From contig NZ_CP019914.1 in the NCBI RefSeq assembly GCF_002214805.1, positions 2,976,001 to 3,040,000 of the forward strand: a stretch of 64,000 nucleotides of DNA, written 5' to 3'. Positions 8,126 through 17,124 of this stretch are shown here, piece after piece. The stretch's first letter is position 1; every line of letters starts with the position of its first letter. The notes beneath the pieces are model-generated. The model ran no database searches and had not been told where the DNA came from. It saw only the letters and a program-made list of their open reading frames with translations. A program made the translations under genes and the position numbers. This DNA is from Brachyspira hampsonii. GTDB lineage: Bacteria; Spirochaetota; Brachyspiria; Brachyspirales; Brachyspiraceae.

Positions 8126-9328
8126 ATGTTAAAGTACAAAACTATAAATTTTAATAAATCTGCCACAATATTTATAGAAGGTCAGGAGCCTAAATATACT
8201 TTTTATATAATAAAAAAAGGAAAAGTAGTAGTATACAGTTATTTCGCTGATAATTATACTGTAGAATATAAAGAAGGTGAAATTATAGGATTATTCAATG
8301 CCGTTTTAAATGAACCTTACTTTTCTACAGTAAAGGCATTAGAAGATACAGAAGTAATAGAAATGAATATCAATGAAATAGAAAAAATTAATAATATAAG
8401 CCTTATAAATAAAATATATGATTATCTTATTATTAATATAGAAAGATGGCTTAATAGATATTATTATTTTTTGCATAAGGAAAACAATCCGTATTACAGC
8501 AGACATAATAAATCTTCAAACTTTGATATTATGGAAATGTGCAAAATATATATTAATAATGGATTTTATGATGCTTCATATAAATTGTACAAAAAATATA
8601 TTGAACTTAATCCTAACGATGAAGAAAGAAAAGAAGAGCTTAATAATTTATATAAAAATTTAAAACCAATAGAAGAACCTGAAAATATAGAAGCAAACAT
8701 CTATAAATATAAAAAAGGCTATTGTTTATATACAGAACTTCAAAGTAAAGATTATCTATATGTGATAAAATATGGAAAAATTGGCGTATATAATATATTT
8801 GATTCCAAACAAGTAACTAGAAGGGTATTGGCTACAGATGATGTGCTTAACGGATACACCCCTATTTCCAAAAATAGTAAATATCTTTCAACTACAGCTA
8901 TAGTTTTGGAAGATTCTATTTTACAATTAATAAAAAAAGAAGATGCTATGAGTTTGGTGCAGTCTGATAGAAATTTAAGATTATATTTTGTAAAAATGAT
9001 GAGTATGAGAATATACGGAACAATTTCTAGAATAAGATCTTTTAATGCTAATAAGATTGTAAGTAAATTTGTAATAATAATAGAAGCATTAATAAAAGCA
9101 GAACTCTTATTCAAAAATATAAATAAAATAAAATTCCAATACAATATAAATGATATCTGTTCTATGATAGGAGTTGAATATAAAAATAATATAGAAGATG
9201 AAATATTAAAAATCAAGTCATTAGAGATATCAGAAGAAGGTTATTTAATGGTAAATGATATAGAAAGTTTCTATAAAGAATATGAAATATATAAACAGAG
9301 AAATACACATAGAATAGAAAATGATTAA
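8126..9328 (+). CDS. Double cyclic-nucleotide-binding-domain Crp-like protein, array copy 4
   Basis: A 400-residue paralog. cNBD 1 is at about 8-95 (FIEGQEPKYTFYIIKKG, then EGEIIGLFNAVLNEPYFST). It has the most regular TPR-like linker of the four (GFYDASYKLYKKYIELNPND). cNBD 2 is at about 200-300 (YKKGYCLYTELQSKDYLYVI) and the winged-helix-like end (YNINDICSMIGVEYKNNIED) closely resembles copy 1. An AGGA site lies upstream of ATG 8126. The TAA stop overlaps the stop of the convergent tlyA gene (shared TTAA at 9325-9328). Like its relatives it lacks the CRP phosphate-binding Arg, so its ligand cannot be predicted. Confidence 0.85.
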   Translation: MLKYKTINFNKSATIFIEGQEPKYTFYIIKKGKVVVYSYFADNYTVEYKEGEIIGLFNAVLNEPYFSTVKALEDTEVIEMNINEIEKINNISLINKIYDYLIINIERWLNRYYYFLHKENNPYYSRHNKSSNFDIMEMCKIYINNGFYDASYKLYKKYIELNPNDEERKEELNNLYKNLKPIEEPENIEANIYKYKKGYCLYTELQSKDYLYVIKYGKIGVYNIFDSKQVTRRVLATDDVLNGYTPISKNSKYLSTTAIVLEDSILQLIKKEDAMSLVQSDRNLRLYFVKMMSMRIYGTISRIRSFNANKIVSKFVIIIEALIKAELLFKNINKIKFQYNINDICSMIGVEYKNNIEDEILKIKSLEISEEGYLMVNDIESFYKEYEIYKQRNTHRIEND

Positions 9329-10047
9329 ATAATAAAATGAGCTAAATATTCTATATTGCCTTTAGCCCCTTTTATAGGCGAAACTGTTCTATTGACTTCT
9401 TTAAATCCTATTTCTATTATTCTTGAAATAGCATTATTTAATATTTTTTCTCTAAGAACATCATCTCTTATTATACCGCCTTTAGAAACATCTCCTCTTT
9501 CAGCTTCAAATTGAGGCTTTATCAAAGTTACCCAGAATTCCAAATTATTTAATTCTTTAAATATAATAGGGGCTATTTTTGATATTGATATAAAAGAAAC
9601 ATCACTTACCACTATAGATGGAATCTCATCATTAAACATTTCTCTTTTTATATCTTTGGCATTAAAATCTTCTATGGATATTACTCTATTATCATTACGA
9701 AGTTTATAAACCAGCTGATTATGTCCTACATCAAGAGCATAAACCTTTTTAGCACCATGCTTAAGCAGACAATCTGTAAAACCGCCTGTAGAAGCTCCAA
9801 TATCTAAACATATTTTATTTTCTACAGATATACCAAATTCTATAAAGGCTTTTTCCAACTTTTCTCCGGCTCTTGATACATATTTTATATTCTGTACAAC
9901 TTCTATATTATCAGTATCTTTTATTTTATGAGCCTTAGAAGTTACCTTAACTCCATTAACAAATACACAGCCGGCAAGTATTATATCCTGTGCCTTAGAT
10001 CTGCTTTCTGTATAGCCTTTACTATGCACATATTCATCTAATCTCAT
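9325..10047 (-). CDS. tlyA: TlyA family rRNA 2'-O-methyltransferase / haemolysin
   Basis: A 240-residue protein with an N-terminal S4 RNA-binding domain (RLDEYVHSKGYTESRSKAQ, residues about 2-62) and a Rossmann methyltransferase domain with the SAM motif LDIGASTGGFTD. The VVSDVSFIS and LIKPQFEAERGDV motifs are typical of TlyA. TlyA methylates ribose 2'-O positions in 16S and 23S rRNA (C1409 and C1920 in mycobacteria), and the gene was described as a haemolysin determinant in Brachyspira hyodysenteriae. Length is usual for the family. It starts 11 bases after the upstream exported-protein gene, so both are probably one transcript. No clear Shine-Dalgarno sequence precedes the ATG, which also points to translational coupling. 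Confidence 0.93.
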   Translation of the reverse strand: MRLDEYVHSKGYTESRSKAQDIILAGCVFVNGVKVTSKAHKIKDTDNIEVVQNIKYVSRAGEKLEKAFIEFGISVENKICLDIGASTGGFTDCLLKHGAKKVYALDVGHNQLVYKLRNDNRVISIEDFNAKDIKREMFNDEIPSIVVSDVSFISISKIAPIIFKELNNLEFWVTLIKPQFEAERGDVSKGGIIRDDVLREKILNNAISRIIEIGFKEVNRTVSPIKGAKGNIEYLAHFII

Positions 10048-10058
10048 TTATATGAATA

Positions 10059-11570
10059 TTATAATCCGATAAAAGATTTTATTATATAAAGAGAGTTTTT
10101 TTCTTTATCTCTAGTATTAACTTTTAAAAGCATCTGAGTATGATTACTTTCCAATATATTTGAAGTTAGATAAACAGATTCAAAAGTTTCAGTATATTCA
10201 TCTCCAATACCATATAATGATAAATTAGCATTAAGCTCCAAATATAAAGCCATAGTATTACTTTTAGCTATATTAATTTTATCTGCAGATAATGCTGCTG
10301 CTGGCTTCTCATCATTAATTATTGAATCTATAACATTAGAATTATCAGAAATATATAATATAGAATCTTTTATATAGCATGAATAACCGCCGATTGTATA
10401 AATATCATCAGTAACATCTTCAGCAAATGCCTGTAATATTACTTTAACTGTATCAGTATCAGTTATAGAAACAGAAATCAATGAAGCAGGAGATTCATCA
10501 ACATTTGCATTAGGATCATCCCAAACAGATACAAATATATCGCCTCCCAAAAGTTCTACAAGTTTATAAGCATCTATTCCATTATCTTCTAATATTTTTA
10601 ATTCTTCGCTGATAGGAAGATTTTTTAAATCTCCCATAATATTTTTAAGATAAGCAGACAATTCTTTACTATTAAATGCTAATGATAAGAATCCGTAATT
10701 ATTTTCACCATTAACAAATGAATATATATTATCAGCTAATTCTTTTTTAAGTAATGAACTATCATAAGGATAATTAGGAGTATAGCTGTCAAGAAGAATC
10801 TGAGCATCACCATTATTGAAATTTATTTTTGTAGTAATGATAGCACCTTTGTAAGCATCTTTAGGTATTCCGTCATAGCTTCTTCCGAATAAAAACTTAG
10901 CAAAATCAGAGTTTTCATCAGCTAATATTGATAAATTAGCCCAAATATAAGAATCATTAGTTTCATTTTCTAAAGCTAAGAATTTTTCATCTTCTAAAGG
11001 AGTATTATTAATAAATACATAATTGGCTATATTAGTAATATCATCTTTATTTAATTCTTCATTGTACCAATAATTATCTTTAAGTTTTAAAGTAACAGAA
11101 AATATTTCTTTATTCCATGAAATCAAATTATATTCATCTAATGCTAAATATCTGTAAGCAGCATTTTCAGCAACTGAAACTAATTTATCTTCCTGACTAG
11201 CCATTTTTATCATAAGTTTATCTAACTCAGTAATGTCTTTAACATCAAAAAGTAATGTCATTTGCTGATATCCATTAAAAAAAACAATTCTTGAAGTTTT
11301 AGAAAAATCTATATAATCATTTAATCTATTAGTCATAACCTCAGCAACAAATGCATCATCTCTGTATTCTAAATATCTGTCGGCATATTTCTGCATAAAA
11401 AATCTATTGAAAATATCCTGCAGATTAATTTCTCCTTTTTCTGCCATAGTTCCAGAGTTAATAGAAAATACACTATCAACATTATTTGGTATGTATTTTT
11501 TATCTACAGCATAAGTAAAAGTGCTTAATGTCAATAAAAATAAAAAGATAAAGGATGCTACTCTGTACAT
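10059..11570 (-). CDS. Exported protein of unknown function (DUF4836-like)
   Basis: A 503-residue protein with a Sec signal peptide (MYRVASFIFLFLLTLSTFTYA, cleavage after AYA). The mature part opens with KKYIPNNVDSVFSINSGTMA and has an alternating alpha/beta pattern reminiscent of the DUF4836 family of exported proteins ('the protein cannot pass through zero' style openings, paired halves with LSAYLKNI and ALYLELNA). I assign that family only tentatively. No catalytic motif is visible and only one cysteine was noted in the mature part. A good AAGGAG site precedes the ATG. It leads the two-gene unit with tlyA; co-transcription does not by itself indicate shared function. Confidence 0.7.
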   Translation of the reverse strand: MYRVASFIFLFLLTLSTFTYAVDKKYIPNNVDSVFSINSGTMAEKGEINLQDIFNRFFMQKYADRYLEYRDDAFVAEVMTNRLNDYIDFSKTSRIVFFNGYQQMTLLFDVKDITELDKLMIKMASQEDKLVSVAENAAYRYLALDEYNLISWNKEIFSVTLKLKDNYWYNEELNKDDITNIANYVFINNTPLEDEKFLALENETNDSYIWANLSILADENSDFAKFLFGRSYDGIPKDAYKGAIITTKINFNNGDAQILLDSYTPNYPYDSSLLKKELADNIYSFVNGENNYGFLSLAFNSKELSAYLKNIMGDLKNLPISEELKILEDNGIDAYKLVELLGGDIFVSVWDDPNANVDESPASLISVSITDTDTVKVILQAFAEDVTDDIYTIGGYSCYIKDSILYISDNSNVIDSIINDEKPAAALSADKINIAKSNTMALYLELNANLSLYGIGDEYTETFESVYLTSNILESNHTQMLLKVNTRDKEKNSLYIIKSFIGL

Positions 11571-11769
11571 TAACTATCTCCTTAAAAGTGAGTTACAAAA
11601 AAGAATATATTTTATATTATATGAGACTATAATTAAAAGTCAAGTATTTATTTACATACAATTTTTATATAAAAAAAATACTATAATTTCATGTAAAAAA
11701 ATCTTGCAATTAAAAATAAAATATTTATAATCATAAAATATTCTATTCAATAATATTAGGACATAATAT

Positions 11770-14067
11770 ATGAGATACTTGATATTGCACGGTCATTTCT
11801 ATCAGCCGCCGAGAGAAAATCCTTTTTTAGGTGAAATACAAAAAGAAGCAAGTGCAGCACCTGCACATGATTGGAATGAGAGAATAACAAATGAATGTTA
11901 TAGTCCTAATGCATATTCAAGAATATTAGACGGGTATGGAAGAATTACAGATATGTCTAATAACTATGAATATATAAGTTTCAATTTCGGACCTACGCTT
12001 ATAGATTACATAGCAAAAACAAGAAAAGATTTATTAGCAAGAATAATAGAAGCTGATAAAAAAAGTATAGAAAGGGTTGGGTACGGAAATGCAATTGCAC
12101 AAGTTTATAATCATATAATACTTCCTCTGGCAAAGAAAGAAGATATGAGAGTGCAGATAAAATGGGGGTTATATAATTTTGAAAAATACTTCGGAAGAAA
12201 ATCAAGCGGTATATGGCTTTCTGAAACTGCTATAAATTTAGATGTAGTTGATGCTTTATATGACTGCGGAGTAAAATTTACAATACTTTCACCATATCAG
12301 GCACACTATGTAAAAAATATAACAACATTAGATGTATCCGGAGGAAAAATAGACACTTCAAAACCATATTGGTTATACGGACATAATGGTAAAAGAATTA
12401 TTGTATTCTTTTATGATCCTTATATCTCTCAGGCTATAGCTTTTGAGCATTTGCTTACTTCGTCTGATAAACTTGCTGAAAGAATAAGAAATGCTTACGG
12501 CGAAAGAAAACTTGTAAATATAGCAACTGACGGTGAAAGTTATGGGCATCATGAGCCTTTTGCTGATATGTGTTTGGCAAGGTATTTTAAAGAGAATGTT
12601 CATTATGATAATATTACACCTACTAATTATGAACATTATTTAAATATGTATCCTCCTACAGAAGAGGTAATACTTCATGAAGGCACAGGTGCAAGAGGTA
12701 CTTCTTGGAGCTGCTCACATGGTGTAGAAAGGTGGAGAAGTAACTGCGGCTGCGGCGGTTGGGACGGACTTGACTTATCTTGGAGAGGTCCTTTAAGAGA
12801 TGCTTTTGATATACTTAGAAAAATGCAGGATAAGTTATTCAAAACATTTTTAAACTTTACTGATGAAACTAGAAACTCTTTGAGAGAAGAATATGTACGG
12901 GCTATATATAATGATTTAGATGCTAGAGATTTATATGAAATATGCAGCAAATATATATCATTCAAAGAATTCGTATTTTTAATGGAATCTTATAAATATT
13001 CATTATTCTCATATACATCTTGCGGCTGGTTCTTTGAAGATGTATCAAGACTAGAACCTATAAAAAATATGCAGTATGCTGAACAGTCTTTCCATTATGC
13101 CAGATTGTTAGTAAAAGATAAAAATCTTGACTTTGTTAATGAAGCTCATGAAGAGTTCCTAAAAACATTGGAGAAATCTATAAGCAATAAACCTGAACAT
13201 CATAGTGCCAGATATTTCTATGAGAAAGAAGCAAAAGTTGATGTGTTTGCAAAACTTTATGTTATTAATTATTTCATATTTAACCTTATAGCAAGCGAAT
13301 ATAGAGATATAAATATAAATATTTTTAAGCATGAAATAAAATCAACTAAAATAGAAAAAAATATTATAGAAGGTATATTAATAGATAATATAGCTGCAGA
13401 TATATATTTTAGAGTTAATACATCAAGTGAAAATCATGAATTCAAAAATCAAATTCAAATATCAGAATATCATGATAAGTTAGATAACTCTTCTATTTAT
13501 ACAATGTATTTAAGGGATTTAAATTCAGATATAAGAGATAAATTGGCTGACAGTTTATTTGAAAGTGATATGAAAAAATTAGATCATTTAATGCATGAAA
13601 TATATCCTGAATATAGAAAACTTTTTACATACTTTAATTTAAATAGTATTACTCCTGATTATGATTACAGAAGAATAATGGGTGCTATGGCATCTCCTAT
13701 ACTTAGAGAAAAAATCATAGATAGAGGAAGAGATGCTTATGATGAGGTATCAGAAAATTTAAAAGATGCGAGAAGTGCAGGAATATTTATATCAAACAGC
13801 GGAATATCCAGCTTAATCGGAGATAATATAAAAAATGCTTTGAATACATTATATGAAACCGGAAATCCTGAAACAATATATGATGTACTTAAAGATGTTA
13901 AATTTTTATCAAATAATGACATGCCTATAGATAGAAATACATTTGAAAATATATTTTATAAGATAATCTTAAAATATAAAAATACGGATATACAATTTAA
14001 TGATAATGAAAAAGCATCATTTAAAGAATTAGGATATTGGCTTAATTTCAATATGGATAATATATAA
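11770..14067 (+). CDS. GH57-type glycoside hydrolase with DUF3536
   Basis: A 765-residue protein. The N-terminal 330 residues are a glycoside hydrolase family 57 barrel: HGHFYQPPRE opens strand 1, GIWLSETAIN holds the likely catalytic nucleophile Glu, and TDGESYGHHEP holds the general acid Asp. The C-terminal 430 residues match the DUF3536 type that accompanies this subgroup; it includes CSHGVERWRSNCGC with several Cys and His. GH57 members act on alpha-glucans (amylase, 4-alpha-glucanotransferase, branching enzyme). The absence of a signal peptide and the presence of glgA in the window fit cytoplasmic glycogen metabolism, but the substrate is inferred. A TAGGA site lies before ATG 11770. Confidence 0.88.
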   Translation: MRYLILHGHFYQPPRENPFLGEIQKEASAAPAHDWNERITNECYSPNAYSRILDGYGRITDMSNNYEYISFNFGPTLIDYIAKTRKDLLARIIEADKKSIERVGYGNAIAQVYNHIILPLAKKEDMRVQIKWGLYNFEKYFGRKSSGIWLSETAINLDVVDALYDCGVKFTILSPYQAHYVKNITTLDVSGGKIDTSKPYWLYGHNGKRIIVFFYDPYISQAIAFEHLLTSSDKLAERIRNAYGERKLVNIATDGESYGHHEPFADMCLARYFKENVHYDNITPTNYEHYLNMYPPTEEVILHEGTGARGTSWSCSHGVERWRSNCGCGGWDGLDLSWRGPLRDAFDILRKMQDKLFKTFLNFTDETRNSLREEYVRAIYNDLDARDLYEICSKYISFKEFVFLMESYKYSLFSYTSCGWFFEDVSRLEPIKNMQYAEQSFHYARLLVKDKNLDFVNEAHEEFLKTLEKSISNKPEHHSARYFYEKEAKVDVFAKLYVINYFIFNLIASEYRDININIFKHEIKSTKIEKNIIEGILIDNIAADIYFRVNTSSENHEFKNQIQISEYHDKLDNSSIYTMYLRDLNSDIRDKLADSLFESDMKKLDHLMHEIYPEYRKLFTYFNLNSITPDYDYRRIMGAMASPILREKIIDRGRDAYDEVSENLKDARSAGIFISNSGISSLIGDNIKNALNTLYETGNPETIYDVLKDVKFLSNNDMPIDRNTFENIFYKIILKYKNTDIQFNDNEKASFKELGYWLNFNMDNI

Positions 14068-14086
14068 TAATATTATTGCTAAAAAA

Positions 14087-14225
14087 TAGACTTTCGTATA
14101 TTATGACTGTACTTGCTTCTTACCAGCACTTTATATAACATACTCATTATGTATGAGGATTACAGAATAAATAACTAGCTGCCATAGAGCAGAACTTTGT
14201 GTGCTTCGTATGACAACTATAAATA
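14087..14225. repeat. Degenerate copy of the GC-rich structured repeat core
   Basis: Patches match the core at 18471-18613 in the same order: AGACTTTCG/AGTCTTTCG, CTGTACTTGCTTCTT/CTGTGCCTGCTTCTT, then CAGAAC, GTGTGCTTCGTA/GTGTACTTCGTA and ACAACTATAA/CCAACTATAA. Stems of the intact copy are largely lost. No clear terminal inverted repeats remain; GAAATAAGTTCA downstream may be a worn right end. Confidence 0.6.
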
Positions 14226-14267
14226 AAGTTAATTATGAAATAAGTTCATTTATTTTGTATTAAACAT

Positions 14268-14765
14268 TTATCTTAAATACTTATGATATTCATTTAAATC
14301 CAAATTATCAGCATTAGCCTGATATATGCAATATGGATTTTCTACTTTTAAGCCTAAATATTTAAAACTTGTTGTTATAGGCGATAGTATAGTATTAATA
14401 CCAAACTCTAAAGAATCATAAAAAGATTTTTCTCCTCCTGCAGTAGTAATTATTTGAAAAGTTTTGCCTTCTAAACATTTGCTTTCACTTCCATAAAGTA
14501 TATCAGTTAAAACAGTATCCTCCCATTCTTTTAATAGGCTTGGTGTACTGAACCAAAATAATGGAAATTGAAATATTATTTTTTCATGTTCTTTTAATAA
14601 AGATATTTCTGACTTTATATTGTCCTTACTTATTTTATTATCTTTATATGTTTCATTTAAATTATGAATTTTTATATCTTTAAAATCTTTTACTGATTCT
14701 ATTAATTTACGATTAACTTTAGAATCATTCCAATAGGTATGTGAAAAAATGAGAAGTGTTTTCAT
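14268..14765 (-). CDS. NAD(P)H dehydrogenase (quinone)/KefF-type flavodoxin-fold oxidoreductase
   Basis: A 165-residue protein of the NQO1/KefF/MdaB flavodoxin-like family. The N-terminal FMN/FAD loop reads LLIFSHTYWNDSKVN and the family motif IIFQFPLFWFSTPSLLKEW is at about residues 83-101, followed by GKTFQIITTAGG. It lacks a signal peptide, so it is cytoplasmic. Family members make two-electron reductions of quinones with NAD(P)H and FAD or FMN. It is the last gene of the leftward redox cluster, 44 bases after the DUF4405 gene, with an AAAGGAG site. Confidence 0.85.
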   Translation of the reverse strand: MKTLLIFSHTYWNDSKVNRKLIESVKDFKDIKIHNLNETYKDNKISKDNIKSEISLLKEHEKIIFQFPLFWFSTPSLLKEWEDTVLTDILYGSESKCLEGKTFQIITTAGGEKSFYDSLEFGINTILSPITTSFKYLGLKVENPYCIYQANADNLDLNEYHKYLR

Positions 14766-14809
14766 TTTCTTTTTCTCCTTTGATGTATTAATTTTTATTA
14801 TATTATTTT

Positions 14810-15469
14810 TTAAATATTATTATTTTTTCTAATTTTTATTTTTGGTAAATAGTAGCTTATAAATATAAATAAACCCATTATAGATAAATAATCCATAAAG
14901 AAAAGTATTACAGGCTCTTCATAATTAAAAAAGGCAAACTCTACAAGCAAAAACATTTTGTTATATAATTCTCTTTTTATAAATGAAATAATACCATATA
15001 CAGCAATTAATGAAGCTATTATTAATGCTATTTGTTTTTTTATATTGATAAACTTCTTACTCATATTGATAAACATACCCCAATGCATTCCCAAATGTGC
15101 CGACATAAATATAAATCCCCAAGAGTTTGAAATCATATGAAGGCGTCTTGTAAACATTCCGCTGTTATGAATATTCAAAAATCCTAACACCCTTTGAGAA
15201 AATAGTATTCCGCTTATCATTAATCCTATCATACATAAAAAAAGCATAGTATTAATGAATGTACTTAAAACCCTATTAAAACTATATTTTCCTTTAGGCA
15301 AGTTTTTATACCAATTAAAATTAAGTATATGATGAAGTATAAAAAATATAAATAGAAGAAAACCCAAATATTCATGTACGGTATCTCCAGTGAAATGATA
15401 TGCCATCAAAATAAAAAATAGTAAAGTCATTATTATGTCTACGATTATTTTTATTATTTTTTTATTCAT
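14810..15469 (-). CDS. DUF4405 membrane protein, probable haem-binding electron carrier
   Basis: A 219-residue integral membrane protein with about five hydrophobic segments. It matches the DUF4405 type, which resembles cytochrome b-like four-helix proteins. Histidines fall in a regular pattern: H32 and H46 (with H47) on one helix pair, and H111, H125 and H129 on another. H32/H46 and H111/H125 are both H-x13-H, the spacing that ligates two stacked haems in transmembrane b-type cytochromes. The paralog at 62085-62756 keeps all these histidines and spacings. The gene lies 49 bases downstream of a flavodoxin lipoprotein gene on the same strand, with its own AAAGGAG site. I infer electron transfer across the membrane, possibly to that flavodoxin. 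Haem binding itself is not shown. Confidence 0.8.
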   Translation of the reverse strand: MNKKIIKIIVDIIMTLLFFILMAYHFTGDTVHEYLGFLLFIFFILHHILNFNWYKNLPKGKYSFNRVLSTFINTMLFLCMIGLMISGILFSQRVLGFLNIHNSGMFTRRLHMISNSWGFIFMSAHLGMHWGMFINMSKKFINIKKQIALIIASLIAVYGIISFIKRELYNKMFLLVEFAFFNYEEPVILFFMDYLSIMGLFIFISYYLPKIKIRKNNNI

Positions 15470-15518
15470 ATGTATTTTTACTCCTTTATATTACCTTAAT
15501 TATATTCATCATAATTTT

Positions 15519-16193
15519 TTAATAATCCAACTTTCTAAGCCAATCTAAAACCTTATTTTTTGATGTTTTTACCTCTGGTCTGTATATTCCTATAGGCTCT
15601 AATACTTTGCAGTCATCTGGAAGTAAGTTCTTCAAATCTCTTATAGTTCTTGAAAGTCCTCCTGTTCCATGAGTACAAAATGGTATTATAGTTTTTCCAG
15701 ATAAATCATAGCTTTCAACGAATGTGAAAATAGCCATAGGGCAAGTATACCACCAATTAGGAAAACCCAAAAATATAATATCATAATCATCTATATTGTT
15801 AACTCTTTGAATAAGTCTTGGTCTTTCATTATTATCCCTTTCTTTTCTAGCTTGATTAAGACATTCATCATAATCGCTTGAATATTTATTTTCTGTTTTT
15901 ATACTAAATAAATCTCCTCCTGTTTCTTCCTGTATCCAGCTAGAAATTAATGCAGCATTGCCCGGAGGAAGCACGCTTGCAGAAGTTTCAGCATCTGGAT
16001 CTATAGATGAAGTATTTTCTACTATAGTATTGTCTGCCCAAGTAAAATATGCTATTAATATTTTTGAATTGCTTTGAGTATAGTTAATGTTAACATAATT
16101 GTTTTTATAATTATTTGTATTTTCTATATTAGAAGTATTATTATTTCTGCATGATATTATGATTAATAAAAGTAAAAATATTAAATTTTTCAT
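15519..16193 (-). CDS. Flavodoxin-family lipoprotein
   Basis: A 224-residue protein. The N-terminus is a lipoprotein signal ending in the lipobox IISC (C15), then an Asn-rich linker to about residue 42. The flavodoxin domain starts KILIAYFTWADNT (FMN phosphate loop) and continues with DPDAETSASVLPPGNAA and EETGGDLFSI, typical of the flavodoxin_4 group. FLGFPNWWYTCPMA and PFCTHGTGGLSRT supply the other FMN-contacting loops. Flavodoxins are normally cytoplasmic; this one should be lipid-anchored outside the inner membrane. An AGGAGGT site precedes the start. It is followed by the DUF4405 gene, its likely partner. Confidence 0.87.
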   Translation of the reverse strand: MKNLIFLLLLIIISCRNNNTSNIENTNNYKNNYVNINYTQSNSKILIAYFTWADNTIVENTSSIDPDAETSASVLPPGNAALISSWIQEETGGDLFSIKTENKYSSDYDECLNQARKERDNNERPRLIQRVNNIDDYDIIFLGFPNWWYTCPMAIFTFVESYDLSGKTIIPFCTHGTGGLSRTIRDLKNLLPDDCKVLEPIGIYRPEVKTSKNKVLDWLRKLDY

Positions 16194-16279
16194 ATAACCT
16201 CCTATTATTTTTTTAATAGCCTATCCATTTTTTATTATAACAGGCGTATGCAAAAAGATTATTAACAATCTTAAAAATA

Positions 16280-17113
16280 TTATTTATTATTTGATAATTC
16301 TCCGTACCACCAAGAAGCTGTTACACCTCCGTCCATAAGAAAATCACTTCCAGAAATAAAAGAGCCTCTATCACTCATTAAAAGCTCAGCCACATTTGCT
16401 ACATCATCTGGAGTTCCTGCTCTTTTTGAAGGACAAAGTTCAAGCATTTTTCTGTAGCTTTCTCCTCTTGGTCCGTTTAATTCATCATTGGCTAAAGGTG
16501 TAATTATTATACCGGGGCTTATTGAATTTAATCTTGCTCCTCTTTTACCCCAATTTCCAGATTCATACATTACCCTTAAACAATTGCATCTTTTTGATAA
16601 TTGATATGCCTTTAAAGTGTCTGTTGCTTTATCAAGTATAGGTAAAGATAATAACTTTTCAGTAGGAGTAGTTGCAAGTATTTTATTTTCTTCATCTGTT
16701 AAAGAACCTAAACGGTAGCCAGATTGTGAAGATATTGTTATACCGCTTCCTCCTTCTTCTACCACTTTTCCAAACTCTTCAAGAAGTACGGCTGTTCCGT
16801 ATAAATCAACTTTTAAAATATCCTCAATAGATGCTTGAGACGGCGAAACTCCTGCAGCATTAACAAAATATTTTATTTTTCCAAAACTTTTTGCAAAATT
16901 AATAAGTTTTAATATAGATTCTCTTGAAGAAATATCTGTTTCATATACAGAAGTTTGAAATCCTGCATTATATAATATTTGAGATTCTCTTTCAGCATTT
17001 TTTATATTTAAATCTGAAAGTACTATATGTTTTCCTATTCCCATTCTTCTGGCTATTGCAATCCCTATAGAACCAGAGCCTGTTAAAACAAATACATCTT
17101 TTTTATTGTTCAT
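16280..17113 (-). CDS. Short-chain dehydrogenase/reductase (SDR)
   Basis: A 277-residue cytoplasmic SDR. The dinucleotide motif is TGSGSIGIAIA (residues 11-21) and the structural NAAG motif is at 85-88. The catalytic Ser lies in SSQSGYR (about 128-134) and the Tyr-Lys pair is Y170-x3-K174 (AYQLSKR). The C-terminal SGSDFLMDGG is typical of classical SDRs. GSG in place of the usual GGxxGxG is a small deviation seen in some members. Substrate unknown. It lies between two exported flavodoxin genes, 11 bases after the upstream one, so it is in the same transcript. Confidence 0.88.
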   Translation of the reverse strand: MNNKKDVFVLTGSGSIGIAIARRMGIGKHIVLSDLNIKNAERESQILYNAGFQTSVYETDISSRESILKLINFAKSFGKIKYFVNAAGVSPSQASIEDILKVDLYGTAVLLEEFGKVVEEGGSGITISSQSGYRLGSLTDEENKILATTPTEKLLSLPILDKATDTLKAYQLSKRCNCLRVMYESGNWGKRGARLNSISPGIIITPLANDELNGPRGESYRKMLELCPSKRAGTPDDVANVAELLMSDRGSFISGSDFLMDGGVTASWWYGELSNNK

Positions 17114-17124
17114 TTTTATTCTCC

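Noticed and set aside
8752-9216. 154-codon minus-strand ORF opposite cNBD copy 4
   Set aside because: The plus-strand frame matches three paralogs; the opposite frame is an Ile/Phe/Leu-rich shadow.
12675-12965. Minus-strand ORF inside the GH57 gene
   Set aside because: It is fully inside a strongly supported coding region and has low-complexity Leu/Ser/Pro translation.
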